Positions 47,469 through 56,421 of a stretch of DNA of 64,000 nucleotides are shown here, piece after piece. The first letter of the stretch is position 1. Every line of letters begins with the position of its first letter. Source of the DNA: Bacillota bacterium (GTDB taxonomy: Bacteria > Bacillota > Clostridia > Acetivibrionales > DSM-1351); assembly GCA_023439045.1 (NCBI GenBank), contig JAEXOY010000016.1, forward strand, positions 139,219 through 203,218. The letters run 5' to 3'. The translations under genes and the position numbers were made by a program. The notes under the pieces were generated by a model that made no database searches, was not told the DNA's origin, and saw nothing but the letters and a program-made list of their open reading frames with translations.

Positions 47469-48518
47469 TTAAGGATTGTTATTACTATTTTCATCATTTG
47501 ATTGAGCACTATTGTCTTGAGGCTGGTCTCCAGCTTCAGAGCTATTGTTGTTAGGCTGGCCATCAGCTTCAGAGCTACTGTCTTCATCCTTTGCTGGCGG
47601 CATATTATTTGTAGCTCCAGCATTCATATTTGAATAATTGTTTAGTGCTTGTTGATTTATATAGTTATTATTTATTGAGCTTGCATTCTGCATCTCCAAA
47701 ATAACTGGTCTTCCAGTTCTTGCTCTATACACCTGGAAGTAGTACACAATAAGTACAAATGAAGATAAAGCGGAAATTCCTCCCCCTGCCATGGAACCTA
47801 GTACTGGAATCCATGAAAAGAACGCAGATGCTATCCCTGTACATAAAGAAACCAAGAGCATAACTCCAAATACCCTCCAGAAAGTTCCTTTTAAAGCTTT
47901 GAAACAGTACTTTAACCCTGCAAATATTCCACAATCTTCGGTGCAAACTGCAGGGAACCACATTCCCGAAACTGCACTGTATATAAGTAGTAAAAAGAAA
48001 AAACCTAAAAATAATAAGAGCATTAACATAATCCCTAAAGGAAGAACAGACATCATAAGTAAAAAGCTTAATGCTATAAATATACCGAATACAATGCTAA
48101 AAGCTAATACAAACGCAATATTCATCAGAAGAAAGAGTACATATCTTCCAACGAACTTTGACATATTTGGCATAACGTCCTTTAGAGAGGCACTTCCAGT
48201 CCCAAGTCTCTTTGAAACCATCCCATAAACAGCAGGATTAAATACTATTGCAAGTACTAAGGATAAAGCAAGAGAAATAATCATGCAAATAATAAAAGGC
48301 ATTCCATACATATCCACAAAAAAGTCTACACCTGGAATAAAATTAGGGTTTGCATTCATCTCATTAATTATTTTCTCAAACTGCCCAAAATAATTGACCA
48401 TGAAAAACATACTACCTATTCCCATTACTATATTAGGAATAACATATACAAAAAATAGAGGCAAACATAAAATAAAGTTCTTAAAAGTGAATTTCAAAGC
48501 ATTCTCTAAAAATTTCAT
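47469..48518 (-). CDS. Multi-pass membrane protein with Asn/Ser-rich tail, function unknown
   Basis: The 349 residues show about six hydrophobic segments between 15 and 265, then a hydrophilic tail of about 80 residues rich in Asn, Ser, Gln and Asp (units like SSEADGQPNNN repeated). I do not recognise a functional motif; the architecture resembles DUF4013-like or glycerophosphoryl-transporter-like membrane proteins of Firmicutes. RBS support for ATG 48518 is weak (AAGGA about 15 bases away). It is monocistronic with a terminator. Confidence 0.75.
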   Translation of the reverse strand: MKFLENALKFTFKNFILCLPLFFVYVIPNIVMGIGSMFFMVNYFGQFEKIINEMNANPNFIPGVDFFVDMYGMPFIICMIISLALSLVLAIVFNPAVYGMVSKRLGTGSASLKDVMPNMSKFVGRYVLFLLMNIAFVLAFSIVFGIFIALSFLLMMSVLPLGIMLMLLLFLGFFFLLLIYSAVSGMWFPAVCTEDCGIFAGLKYCFKALKGTFWRVFGVMLLVSLCTGIASAFFSWIPVLGSMAGGGISALSSFVLIVYYFQVYRARTGRPVILEMQNASSINNNYINQQALNNYSNMNAGATNNMPPAKDEDSSSEADGQPNNNSSEAGDQPQDNSAQSNDENSNNNP

Positions 48519-48576
48519 CTTAACCGCTTCATCCTTCCAAAATATTTTTTTACTAATAATATATTACTAATGTCTA

Positions 48577-49410
48577 TTACTTTTGTCTGATTTTTACGTA
48601 ATTGGATAACATCTCATTATATCCGTGCATCATATGCCTTACCACATCATTGTTGGACGAATCAAATTTAAAGTCATTAATTTGAGCAATTGGAAGTACA
48701 TTAATAGAAGTTCCGGTTATAAAGGCAGCATCAACCTTGTTTAGGGTATCAAGACCAATTAAGGTTTCAATTAATTCATAGCCGAGGTTCTTGCACACGT
48801 CCAAAACATATTGGCGAGTAATACCTTTTAAGACGTAATCTCCGGGCGCAGTATAGATGCGATTTCCTATTACAAAGAAAGCATTTGATTTGCTACCCTC
48901 TGTTACCCTACCATCATCAACTAGCAACACTTCAAAACAGTCATTTTCATCAAATATTTTTTTAACAGTTGCCTTATACTCGTGATTAATTATTTTAATA
49001 TTTGGATTGCTTCTCTTTACGTTTGCAAGACAGCACTTAATGCCCTTATCGTATTTCTCTTGTTCAGGGTAATAAAATTTATTTATAAATAAAATACATT
49101 TTTGAGCCTCTTGATCCTTCTCTAGCACTATAACCTTAATATTGCACACTTCATAATTATTCAATTTACATACTTCTGATATTTGCTCCCTAAGTTGGGC
49201 CTTTGTTGTCACAAGTTCTCTTGCTCCCATCTTTAGTGAGCTTGAAAGCCTTGCAAAGTGTTCATCAAAAAATAAAGGTACTTTGTCAATAATCCTTATT
49301 ACTTCATAGTAAGCCTTATATTCTTCATCCTCAAATATTGAAAGTTTGTTAGAATCAATAATATCACCATTTAATAAACTTATTCGTCCTATATTTTCAT
49401 TAAAAAGCAT
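48577..49410 (-). CDS. Class IV pyridoxal-phosphate aminotransferase
   Basis: This 277-residue fold IV enzyme belongs to the branched-chain aminotransferase / D-amino acid aminotransferase / aminodeoxychorismate lyase superfamily. The phosphate-binding EGSKSNAFFV (Glu171) is present. The catalytic lysine is probably Lys139, which lies 32 residues before Glu171, the spacing of D-amino acid aminotransferase. The start is supported by AGGGG before the ATG. The sequence does not let me choose among substrates; no pabA/pabB or ilv genes are adjacent. Confidence 0.85.
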   Translation of the reverse strand: MLFNENIGRISLLNGDIIDSNKLSIFEDEEYKAYYEVIRIIDKVPLFFDEHFARLSSSLKMGARELVTTKAQLREQISEVCKLNNYEVCNIKVIVLEKDQEAQKCILFINKFYYPEQEKYDKGIKCCLANVKRSNPNIKIINHEYKATVKKIFDENDCFEVLLVDDGRVTEGSKSNAFFVIGNRIYTAPGDYVLKGITRQYVLDVCKNLGYELIETLIGLDTLNKVDAAFITGTSINVLPIAQINDFKFDSSNNDVVRHMMHGYNEMLSNYVKIRQK

Positions 49411-49483
49411 AAATATCCCCTTATAATTATTCTATTTAATAAGCTATGTATTTCACTAAGTATTAATGTATCACATTTAAGAG

Positions 49484-50074
49484 TTAATCTATTTCATCAA
49501 GAGAAAGATTAAAGCTTGGCATAAAACGTTCCATAAAGAAGGCCACTTCCTCCAGCTCTATTTTATTGATAGATTCCAAAATAGAATCACTTGCTTTTTT
49601 AAACTCGTTATTCCCCGCCTTTACTTCTTCGATACACTTAATATATGCAGAAATTCTATCAGCAGCCTTAACCAACTTCCAACCTTCTAAATCGTCCGGA
49701 TTCTTAAAAAATAGCGAATAATATTCATCCGCCATTTCTTCTGGAAGCATAGAAATGAGCTTTTCTTTTGATATATCCTCAATATCTTTATATACTTTAC
49801 TAATTTGGGGGTTATAGTATTTTATTGGAGTGGGCATATCACCAGTAATTATTTCATTACAATCATGAAACATTGCGAGCACAGCAACTCTCTCGGGATT
49901 TATCTCCCCATGAAAATATGTATTCCTTATAACAGCGAGTCCATGTGCTATCAGAGCAACCTGAAGACTGTGTTCCTGTATATTTTCAGTATAGGTGTTT
50001 CTCATCAATCCCCACCTATTAATATATTTCATTCTCGATAAGAAGGCAAAGAAATTAAAATTATCCTGGCTCAT
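49484..50074 (-). CDS. yfbR: YfbR-type 5'-deoxynucleotidase (HD domain)
   Basis: It closely resembles E. coli YfbR, which hydrolyses deoxyribonucleoside 5'-monophosphates: INRWGLMRNTYTENIQEHSLQVA, FHDCNEIITGDMPTPIKYYN and the closing MPSFNLSLDEID. HD metal ligands include His35, His70 and Asp71. Length of 196 is close to 199 in E. coli. GAGGAG is five bases from the ATG. It lies 65 bases from the dGTPase-like gene on the same strand, linking both to deoxynucleotide pool control. Confidence 0.92.
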   Translation of the reverse strand: MSQDNFNFFAFLSRMKYINRWGLMRNTYTENIQEHSLQVALIAHGLAVIRNTYFHGEINPERVAVLAMFHDCNEIITGDMPTPIKYYNPQISKVYKDIEDISKEKLISMLPEEMADEYYSLFFKNPDDLEGWKLVKAADRISAYIKCIEEVKAGNNEFKKASDSILESINKIELEEVAFFMERFMPSFNLSLDEID

Positions 50075-50139
50075 AATTGCTCCTCTCTTTCAATAGTATT
50101 ATATCTTACACATAGACAATAGACTATACTTATCTTTAA

Positions 50140-51285
50140 TTATAGCCAATATATTTCTTCAAAACAATTTTGAGCAAACGAATCAGTCATACCCGCAAGG
50201 AAATCAATTGCCTTCTGAGCGTCCGACTCATTTTGGTCATAATCCTTATCAATAATATAGTTGTAAAACATCCTGTAAACCTTATTATCACTGTTTTTAA
50301 GCTTTTCAAAATCCTCCAGGCTGTTTAGCAAGCTTACAAAAAGTCCTTCTATTGTGGTCTGAGCTATCTTCTCATATCTTGTTATTTTATCGGCCTTATA
50401 TATAAGTCTTACATTTTCATTAATAAGCTTTTCTAAGGCCTCACCTTTTTCCTTACTGAGCTGTATACAGTCTTTTTCATAGCTATTTTCCACCAGATCT
50501 ATAACCAAGGTATTAATTATTTCCCCATTTGTATTTCCAAGTTCATTTCTAATGTTTTTATCTATATCCTGCATATTCATTAGCTTAACCCGTACAGCAT
50601 CTTCAATGTCTCTGCCTACATAAGCAATCTTGTCCACTAATCTAACTATGCATGCTTCAAGAGAATATGGTAAAGCTCCCCTCTTTTTTATCCCTATCAG
50701 GTTCTGAGGTGTTTTGCTTGTATCTCGAGTAAGCTTATATTCGTTATATCTTTCTCCGCAGTGCGAAACAATACCATCTTTAACCTCAAAGGTAAGATTA
50801 AGTCCACACTTTTCATTAATTTTTTCTTTGGATATTCTTGTAGCAAGGCGCTCAACGACGCGAAGACTATGCAATTCGTGTTGAAAGCTCCATTCAGGGT
50901 TTATATTCTTCATGCATTGATTGAGTACCCGTTCACCGCTATGCCCAAACGGAGCATGACCTAAATCATGACCTAGCGCAATGGCATATGTTAGGTCCTG
51001 ATTCATTTTGAGGGTTCGGGCAATAGTAACTGCAATGGAACCGACATTTAAAACATGCTCCATTCTAGTACAAATATGATCGTTCTTGGCATTGAAAAAA
51101 ACCTGAGTTTTATGCCTAAGTCTTCTAAATTCCATTGAATGTAAAATCCTGTTTGCGTCCCGCTCATATTCAGTTCGGATAGGACACTTATCTTCTCTTA
51201 TTAACCTCCCAAAAGAGTTGTTACTTTTTGCAGCAAAAGGACTTAAGCTGTCCTCCTGTTCTTCCCTCAATTGCCTCCATTGCAT
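50140..51285 (-). CDS. dGTPase-like HD-domain triphosphohydrolase
   Basis: Members cut dNTPs to the deoxynucleoside and triphosphate. The HD ligands are His77 (RMEHVLNVGS) and His106-Asp107 (ALGHDLGHAPFGH); the preceding RTEYERDANRILHS and FRRLRHKTQVF are signatures of the Dgt-like family. At 381 residues it is somewhat longer than the typical ~335-345 short form. AGGGGGG precedes the ATG. Nucleotide specificity cannot be read from sequence. Confidence 0.9.
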   Translation of the reverse strand: MQWRQLREEQEDSLSPFAAKSNNSFGRLIREDKCPIRTEYERDANRILHSMEFRRLRHKTQVFFNAKNDHICTRMEHVLNVGSIAVTIARTLKMNQDLTYAIALGHDLGHAPFGHSGERVLNQCMKNINPEWSFQHELHSLRVVERLATRISKEKINEKCGLNLTFEVKDGIVSHCGERYNEYKLTRDTSKTPQNLIGIKKRGALPYSLEACIVRLVDKIAYVGRDIEDAVRVKLMNMQDIDKNIRNELGNTNGEIINTLVIDLVENSYEKDCIQLSKEKGEALEKLINENVRLIYKADKITRYEKIAQTTIEGLFVSLLNSLEDFEKLKNSDNKVYRMFYNYIIDKDYDQNESDAQKAIDFLAGMTDSFAQNCFEEIYWL

Positions 51286-51727
51286 GAAATCCCCCCTGAC
51301 AAGTAAACAAATTCTAATTACTATGTTTATTCACTACTCACTTTACACTATAGAACTCAAACTAAAATTATATATTTTTAATATACCATAATTTTGTTTT
51401 ATAGTAAGCATTATTCTTGTATTAGATATACCTTGTTAGATATACCTTATTAGTTATACCTTATTAGTTATACCTTATTAGATATACCTAACGAGATTGA
51501 TTTTGCTTGTAATGTAAAAATGGCTTATTATGTATGTTTAGACTAGGTGTATAATTTAAGATAAAATATAACGTCAGTTATAGTGAAAAGTTCAATATAT
51601 TTTATGTTACCCATAATATCAATTTTGAATATTATATAAGTAAAGGTATTTTTACAAAAGATTTGATTAATTTAAGTCGAAGTATCTATTTATAAGCTAT
51701 AATAGAAAGAAAAAAGGAGCATATCAG
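51286..51727. other. 442-base intergenic region with a tandem repeat
   Basis: The region separates divergent genes and holds no convincing reading frame. It contains the 14-base repeat array at 51422-51491. On the plus strand TATAAT at 51698-51703 and AAAGGAG at 51713-51719 serve the YdcF-family gene; its -35 is poor. The rest is very AT-rich with no recognised structure. Confidence 0.6.
51422..51491. repeat. Five tandem 14-base repeats
   Basis: Five exact-length units, TTAG(A/T)TATACCTTA with minor differences, run from 51422 to 51491 without spacers. Period 14 is not a multiple of three, fitting a non-coding location. Confidence 0.9.
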
Positions 51728-52282
51728 ATGTCATTAGGTATAGAGTGTATCACCGATTTCATTTTTGTAGAGAATTCGCCAGTGAAATCCGATGTGATTT
51801 TGATTCCCGGTAGTCCTCACCCACCACTTATGCAAAAGGCTGCTGAGTTATATAAACAAGGCTTCGCTCCGTATATCCTTCCATCCGGGGGATGTACAAG
51901 GGCTATGGCACCAAACACCTCTGAGTGGCAATATCTCAATGCAATCGGTCTTGAACTTGGTGTTCCTCAGCAGGGGATACTAAAAGAAGATAAGGCAATG
52001 AATACTTTTGAAAATGCAAAGTACTCTAAAAAGGTTCTAGAAGATTTAGGAGTAAAGGTAAAAAACGCAATCATTGTGTGCAAAGCCTTTCATTCTAGAA
52101 GAGCACTGCTTACTTATCAAGCCATTTTCCCTGAGTATATTAACTTCTATGTAATAACGGTAGACGACAGAACCAAAATAAGACAGGATAACTGGTTCCT
52201 GTCCCAAGATAAGATTCATGTCGTAATGAACGAAGTTGTAAAAATAGGTAAATACTTTGAAACTGAAATTCTTAAACCCTGA
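51728..52282 (+). CDS. YdcF/SanA-family (DUF218) protein
   Basis: This 184-residue soluble protein has the DUF218 features: SDVILIPGSP, then PYILPSGGCT, AMNTFENAKYSKKVL and VCKAFHSRRALLTYQ. Family members include E. coli YdcF (binds SAM) and the envelope-related SanA/ElyC. There is no membrane anchor here, unlike SanA. AAAGGAG lies eight bases upstream. The biochemical role is unknown. Confidence 0.85.
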   Translation: MSLGIECITDFIFVENSPVKSDVILIPGSPHPPLMQKAAELYKQGFAPYILPSGGCTRAMAPNTSEWQYLNAIGLELGVPQQGILKEDKAMNTFENAKYSKKVLEDLGVKVKNAIIVCKAFHSRRALLTYQAIFPEYINFYVITVDDRTKIRQDNWFLSQDKIHVVMNEVVKIGKYFETEILKP

Positions 52283-52356
52283 TTTCCAGATTATTGTTAT
52301 TACTTCGTTACAAAGTCTTGATTAAAAGCTAAGAAATTAGAAAATAAGTATATATG

Positions 52357-53058
52357 TCATTTGCTAAAAGCAAGGAATTCTTTATAAAACTCATAAAACA
52401 AGCCCGCTGTTGTTCTCTGAGCTAATGGAATAATTTTTTTTGATATTTCAAAGTATCTATGATTATGATCCTCTATTTTCTCATATTCAATCATAGTAGA
52501 AAGAGCAAATATTGCATTTGATTTTAAGTATTGTTCAACACTAAAATTATACTCTCCCCTGTCACAAACTGAAAAATCTTTTGAATAAAAGTAAGTGTCT
52601 TGAATATATTTTTCAAACTGATAATGATTGCCAAAGAGCTTACGACTAGCATGCTGTGGAACAGTCATATCCTGTATTATATGAGCGGTAGCCCCTAGAA
52701 AAAATAAGGCCTTATCAATATTTACTTTAATGTTGTTTTGAGCCAGACCATAATATTTTTTTGAGAGTGTCAGTGCATGTTTTAAAAATGGCAGGCCTCG
52801 GTTTATTTGGGGATTATAAAAGTGAGAGAGGCCCTTAAATTTTGTGTCAGCCCATGAAACGCCCATGTTTAGTGCTTTCAAGTATGGGAACATAAAGCTA
52901 TAGCAATCAGTAAGGTTATCATTAAATAATATGTTTAAAGCTTGAAAGTTTATTGCTTTGTGTATTACACAATCATCTGATAGCCTTCTTGCCGAGTAAT
53001 CTTTATTAAGCGTGCTCCTCAGGTATTTAATATAGCTAGAGTCTATTACAACACTCAT
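52357..53058 (-). CDS. Zinc-dependent phospholipase C-like protein without signal peptide
   Basis: The residue pattern matches the zinc-dependent PLC / alpha-toxin family: His34, Asp72, His80, then His127-x3-Asp131, His137, His146-x3-Glu150 (in HIIQDMTVPQH and HYQFE). These would ligate up to three zinc ions at a phosphodiesterase site. There is no signal peptide, so unlike alpha-toxin it appears cytoplasmic unless exported otherwise. The ATG at 53058 has GGAG five bases upstream. The protein is 233 residues and lacks the C2-like membrane domain. It is divergent from a patatin gene. Confidence 0.78.
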   Translation of the reverse strand: MSVVIDSSYIKYLRSTLNKDYSARRLSDDCVIHKAINFQALNILFNDNLTDCYSFMFPYLKALNMGVSWADTKFKGLSHFYNPQINRGLPFLKHALTLSKKYYGLAQNNIKVNIDKALFFLGATAHIIQDMTVPQHASRKLFGNHYQFEKYIQDTYFYSKDFSVCDRGEYNFSVEQYLKSNAIFALSTMIEYEKIEDHNHRYFEISKKIIPLAQRTTAGLFYEFYKEFLAFSK

Positions 53059-53240
53059 CAAAACTCCATCCTTTTAGCAATTATATTATTATCTCGATTA
53101 TAATTCACTAACAAGCTGGCAATTATTCAATTAATAAACACTTTATAAATATTATCCATTAATTTCCACGATTATAAATTGACTAAACAAATTTCTATAA
53201 CTATAATAAAAACTATAAATTCTAAAGAAGGTAAATGAAA

Positions 53241-54110
53241 ATGAGTAAAAGTATAAACTTAATTCTTGAAGGCGGCGGAATGCGAGGCCTCTATACCGCA
53301 GGAGTACTAGACTTTTTTCACGATAAAAAAATTAACTTTCTTGATATTGTTGGAGTTTCCGCAGGTGCTTGTAACGCTGTATCTTATATATCCGGCCAAC
53401 GTGGTAGAAATCTTGAAATAAACGCCGGGTATTGCAAAGATAAAAGATATATGAGCTTTTCTGGGCTTTTAACTAGGGGCTCCATTTTCAATATGGATTT
53501 TTTATTTGGAGATATTCCAAATAAGCTAGTACCGTTTGACTATAAAGCATATACTAATGCACCAAATAGGCTCACGGCTGTTGTAACAGACTGCGAATCA
53601 GGCGAAGCCCTTTATTATAGGATAAAGGATATGAGCTGTGATGATGTTTACGTTAGAGCATCTAGCTCAATACCTTTGGTTTCCCCAATAGTTGAAGCTG
53701 ATGGTAAAAAGCTTGTTGATGGCGGGACGGCTGATTCCATTCCTATCAACTACTCTGTAAAACAAGGGTTTGATAAGCATTTAGTTGTTCTTACTCAACA
53801 TAATGGCTATCAAAAGAAGCCCAATAAGTATATGGACCTAATAAAGCACCGTATCAGACAGTATCCAGAACTTGTTGCTGCCATGAAAAACAGGCATATA
53901 AACTATAATGATAGCCTAAAACTTGTGCATGATTTAGAAAAAGCAGGTAAGGCATTTGTTTTATGCCCAAAAGAACCACTCCATATATCTAGATTTGAAA
54001 AAAACACTGAAAAGCTAAAAGATATTTACAATCTAGGATATAATGATGCAGCAGCACGTTACAATGATCTGATAGAATTTATAGGTGACTGTGATAATGT
54101 AGAAAAGTAG
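53241..54110 (+). CDS. Patatin-like phospholipase
   Basis: The Ser-Asp dyad lipase is clear: oxyanion GGGMRG (residues 11-16), nucleophile elbow GVSAG with Ser40, and Asp160 in DGG. Length is 289 residues. It groups with the bacterial YjjU/RssA-type patatins that act on lysophospholipids or similar acyl esters. AAGAAGG favours ATG 53241 (nine bases) over ATG 53235 (three bases). No signal peptide is visible. Together with the divergent PLC-like gene it makes a pair of predicted lipid hydrolases. Confidence 0.92.
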   Translation: MSKSINLILEGGGMRGLYTAGVLDFFHDKKINFLDIVGVSAGACNAVSYISGQRGRNLEINAGYCKDKRYMSFSGLLTRGSIFNMDFLFGDIPNKLVPFDYKAYTNAPNRLTAVVTDCESGEALYYRIKDMSCDDVYVRASSSIPLVSPIVEADGKKLVDGGTADSIPINYSVKQGFDKHLVVLTQHNGYQKKPNKYMDLIKHRIRQYPELVAAMKNRHINYNDSLKLVHDLEKAGKAFVLCPKEPLHISRFEKNTEKLKDIYNLGYNDAAARYNDLIEFIGDCDNVEK

Positions 54111-54152
54111 ATTAATTTGCATACACAACACATTGTGAAAATACAATATATA

Positions 54153-55883
54153 CTATGAAATTAGCTCATACTCCACGTTTGCAAAACGAATGATATCTCC
54201 CGATACCACCTTTGTTTTTGCATTCGGGGGTATTTTTATTTCGTTTATAAATGTCCCATTTTTTGAATTCAGATCACTGATAAATATTTCCCCATTTTCG
54301 CATGTTATTTCAGCATGTATTTTACCGATAGAGTTTACTGCTAATACATGATCTACAAACCCTGCCATTCGGCCAATGATAAGGCTAGGCTTACCCAAGG
54401 TAATAATATCTGTACCCATATTCTGCTTTAGTAACGGCACAGTATTTTTTTCTATCCTAATGACCTCGGTATCTCCTGAATAAGGAATTGATACATTATC
54501 CTGTGAATACTGATTTGAATTATTTATAGTTACTTTATTTTGTATAATGCTAGGCAGACTATTTTGAGGTGAGCTGACTACATTATTCTGCGGCTCGTTT
54601 GAATTGTTATTTTGAATTGTAGTATTACTCTTTGAAGCAATGGCTGGTTTGTTTTGCGTGTCAATTGAATGGTTACTTTGATTTGTGGTGTTAATCTTTG
54701 ACGCAAAAGATTTTTTGTTTTGTGGGATGTTTAAATGGTTTGACGCAAAGAATCGTTTGTTTTGTGGCTCGTTTGAATGGTTACTTTGATTTGAGGTATT
54801 ACTTATTGACGCAAAGGATTTAAGAAACCTAAATAAAAGTACGTCCAGAGCAATAAAAATAAAACTTAAAATAACCAGAGTAATTGTATAATCATCATTT
54901 TCAGCTACTAGACCACTATTGACAATAAAGTAAAATGCAACAAAAAATAATGGTTGTAAAATAACAAAAAGTACTTTTGGTCTAAAATTACCTTTAGTTA
55001 ACTTAGGCTTAGGTAATATATTTTGTATTTTTATTTGATTACTGGACGCCTCCTTTTGTAAATTACCTGGAATCTTGATGGGGGTTTGAGTAGTTTTAAT
55101 ACCCTCATAACCACTTACAGGCTTATCTTCTTCACAGACAGCACGAATCTCTTTTTTGCTATAATTAACTTCTTTTTTATAGCCGTTCAGCATAACATTT
55201 TTATCAAAAACTTCTCTTACTGAAAACCTTTTTAGTGTAGATGACGGTTCAGGTGTGTTTATTGCACAAATGCTTTCATTTATACTATTATCATCGTAAC
55301 TGGATTGCTCATTTTCCTTCAGTAACCTTTCTAGCAATTGCTTCATGCCTGAAATACAAAAATTATTACTTTTGAGTAGCATAATTAGCTTTTGAAGATA
55401 ATTATCACATTGTGACTCCTCCAAGAATTGAGAATTGTTGACGATTAATTCAGTAAAAAAGCTTACATAATCGTTTTCATAGTCTTTGATAGGTAGATAT
55501 GTAAAAAAAACCTTTTCTGCGTCCATTTCAATATATATGTTATTGACATCCAATAAAATCTTTGTCTCATTTAGTAGATAATTCTTTAGTTCATAAATTC
55601 TATTAACAAAGTTGAGCAGGAACACTATGTATTCCTTTCTAGTAAACTGTTTCCTACTCAGATACTTTTGTAGTGAAATCTTAGATGTAATATTATAATA
55701 TAATTCTACCGACAGGTTTACATTTTTACACGTCATGGCTAAAAGGCATTTAACCTTATTACCTGCAACCATCTTCATTTGATAGTCTACTATCTGCCCT
55801 GTCTCTTGGGGTAATACCATAAGATAAGATTCCGTACCAATGCTAATATATTCAATTGAGTATACTTTATCTCTTAAAGTCAT
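54153..55883 (-). CDS. DUF6382-like protein with C-terminal FHA domain, Tad locus
   Basis: The N-terminal ~200 residues match what I know as DUF6382 (paired with FHA in clostridial Tad loci). Then come a linker, two hydrophobic segments (about residues 300-350), a repeat-rich Asn/Ser/Gln linker (about 354-433) and a C-terminal FHA domain (about 485-576) with GR (IIGRMAG), S-x-x-H (SIGKIHAEI) and LNSKNGTFIN. FHA domains bind phosphothreonine, so pilus assembly may be tied to Ser/Thr phosphorylation. It is the last gene of the Tad run. Confidence 0.8.
   Translation of the reverse strand: MTLRDKVYSIEYISIGTESYLMVLPQETGQIVDYQMKMVAGNKVKCLLAMTCKNVNLSVELYYNITSKISLQKYLSRKQFTRKEYIVFLLNFVNRIYELKNYLLNETKILLDVNNIYIEMDAEKVFFTYLPIKDYENDYVSFFTELIVNNSQFLEESQCDNYLQKLIMLLKSNNFCISGMKQLLERLLKENEQSSYDDNSINESICAINTPEPSSTLKRFSVREVFDKNVMLNGYKKEVNYSKKEIRAVCEEDKPVSGYEGIKTTQTPIKIPGNLQKEASSNQIKIQNILPKPKLTKGNFRPKVLFVILQPLFFVAFYFIVNSGLVAENDDYTITLVILSFIFIALDVLLFRFLKSFASISNTSNQSNHSNEPQNKRFFASNHLNIPQNKKSFASKINTTNQSNHSIDTQNKPAIASKSNTTIQNNNSNEPQNNVVSSPQNSLPSIIQNKVTINNSNQYSQDNVSIPYSGDTEVIRIEKNTVPLLKQNMGTDIITLGKPSLIIGRMAGFVDHVLAVNSIGKIHAEITCENGEIFISDLNSKNGTFINEIKIPPNAKTKVVSGDIIRFANVEYELIS
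54585..54822 (-). repeat. In-frame linker repeats in the FHA protein gene
   Basis: Units of 66, 42, 66 and 66 bases encode variants of SFASxxNTTNQSNHSxEPQNK. The second unit lacks an internal part. The array lies between membrane segments and the FHA domain. Confidence 0.8.
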
Positions 55884-55908
55884 CGATTGTTCCCTTTCTA
55901 TAAAAATA

Positions 55909-56421
55909 TTACCAGAGTAATAAAGTAGTTACAGTACCCACCATGATAAATGGCACAAAGGATATTTCAGTTTTAATACCCGCATTTTTTATTACTAGAA
56001 GAACAATTGAACAAATTGCTGCTGGTAGTAAAGAAAACATTAATATCCTGAAAAAACCATAAATACCTAGCATTAATGAACTTGCAACAAGCAGCATAAT
56101 ATCCCCTTCTCCTAATTGTCGCTTGGACAAAAAGTAGATACTTAATAAACACAAACCACTAATAGCTCCACCTAATAATGACTGTGAAAATGAAACTACT
56201 TGAAAACCTGATACCATACTGATTAAATAAAAAACCAACAGTATTCCAATTAATTTAGTGGAGATGGTCATATTTTTAATATCCTGCAGAGCAGCAATAA
56301 ATATCACTGTATTTAGCACCATAGCCGTCATCATAAACTCTACTGAATAAGATTTTAAAAAAAGCAAGGGTACTGAAATAAAAAATATTAAAGAAACAAC
56401 AATACTAATCATTCTGCTCAT
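55909..56421 (-). CDS. tadV: Type IV prepilin peptidase (A24 family), TadV/CpaA
   Basis: This small polytopic aspartic protease cleaves the leader of Flp-type pilins. Both catalytic aspartates are visible: ALQDIKNM and the GxGD motif in QLGEGDIM. About six membrane segments fit the family, and the short form lacks a methylase domain, as in TadV. I use ATG 56421, with GGAG six bases upstream; the frame extends seven codons but without an RBS. It overlaps the end of the preceding TadE-like gene by 17 bases. Confidence 0.88.
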   Translation of the reverse strand: MSRMISIVVSLIFFISVPLLFLKSYSVEFMMTAMVLNTVIFIAALQDIKNMTISTKLIGILLVFYLISMVSGFQVVSFSQSLLGGAISGLCLLSIYFLSKRQLGEGDIMLLVASSLMLGIYGFFRILMFSLLPAAICSIVLLVIKNAGIKTEISFVPFIMVGTVTTLLLW

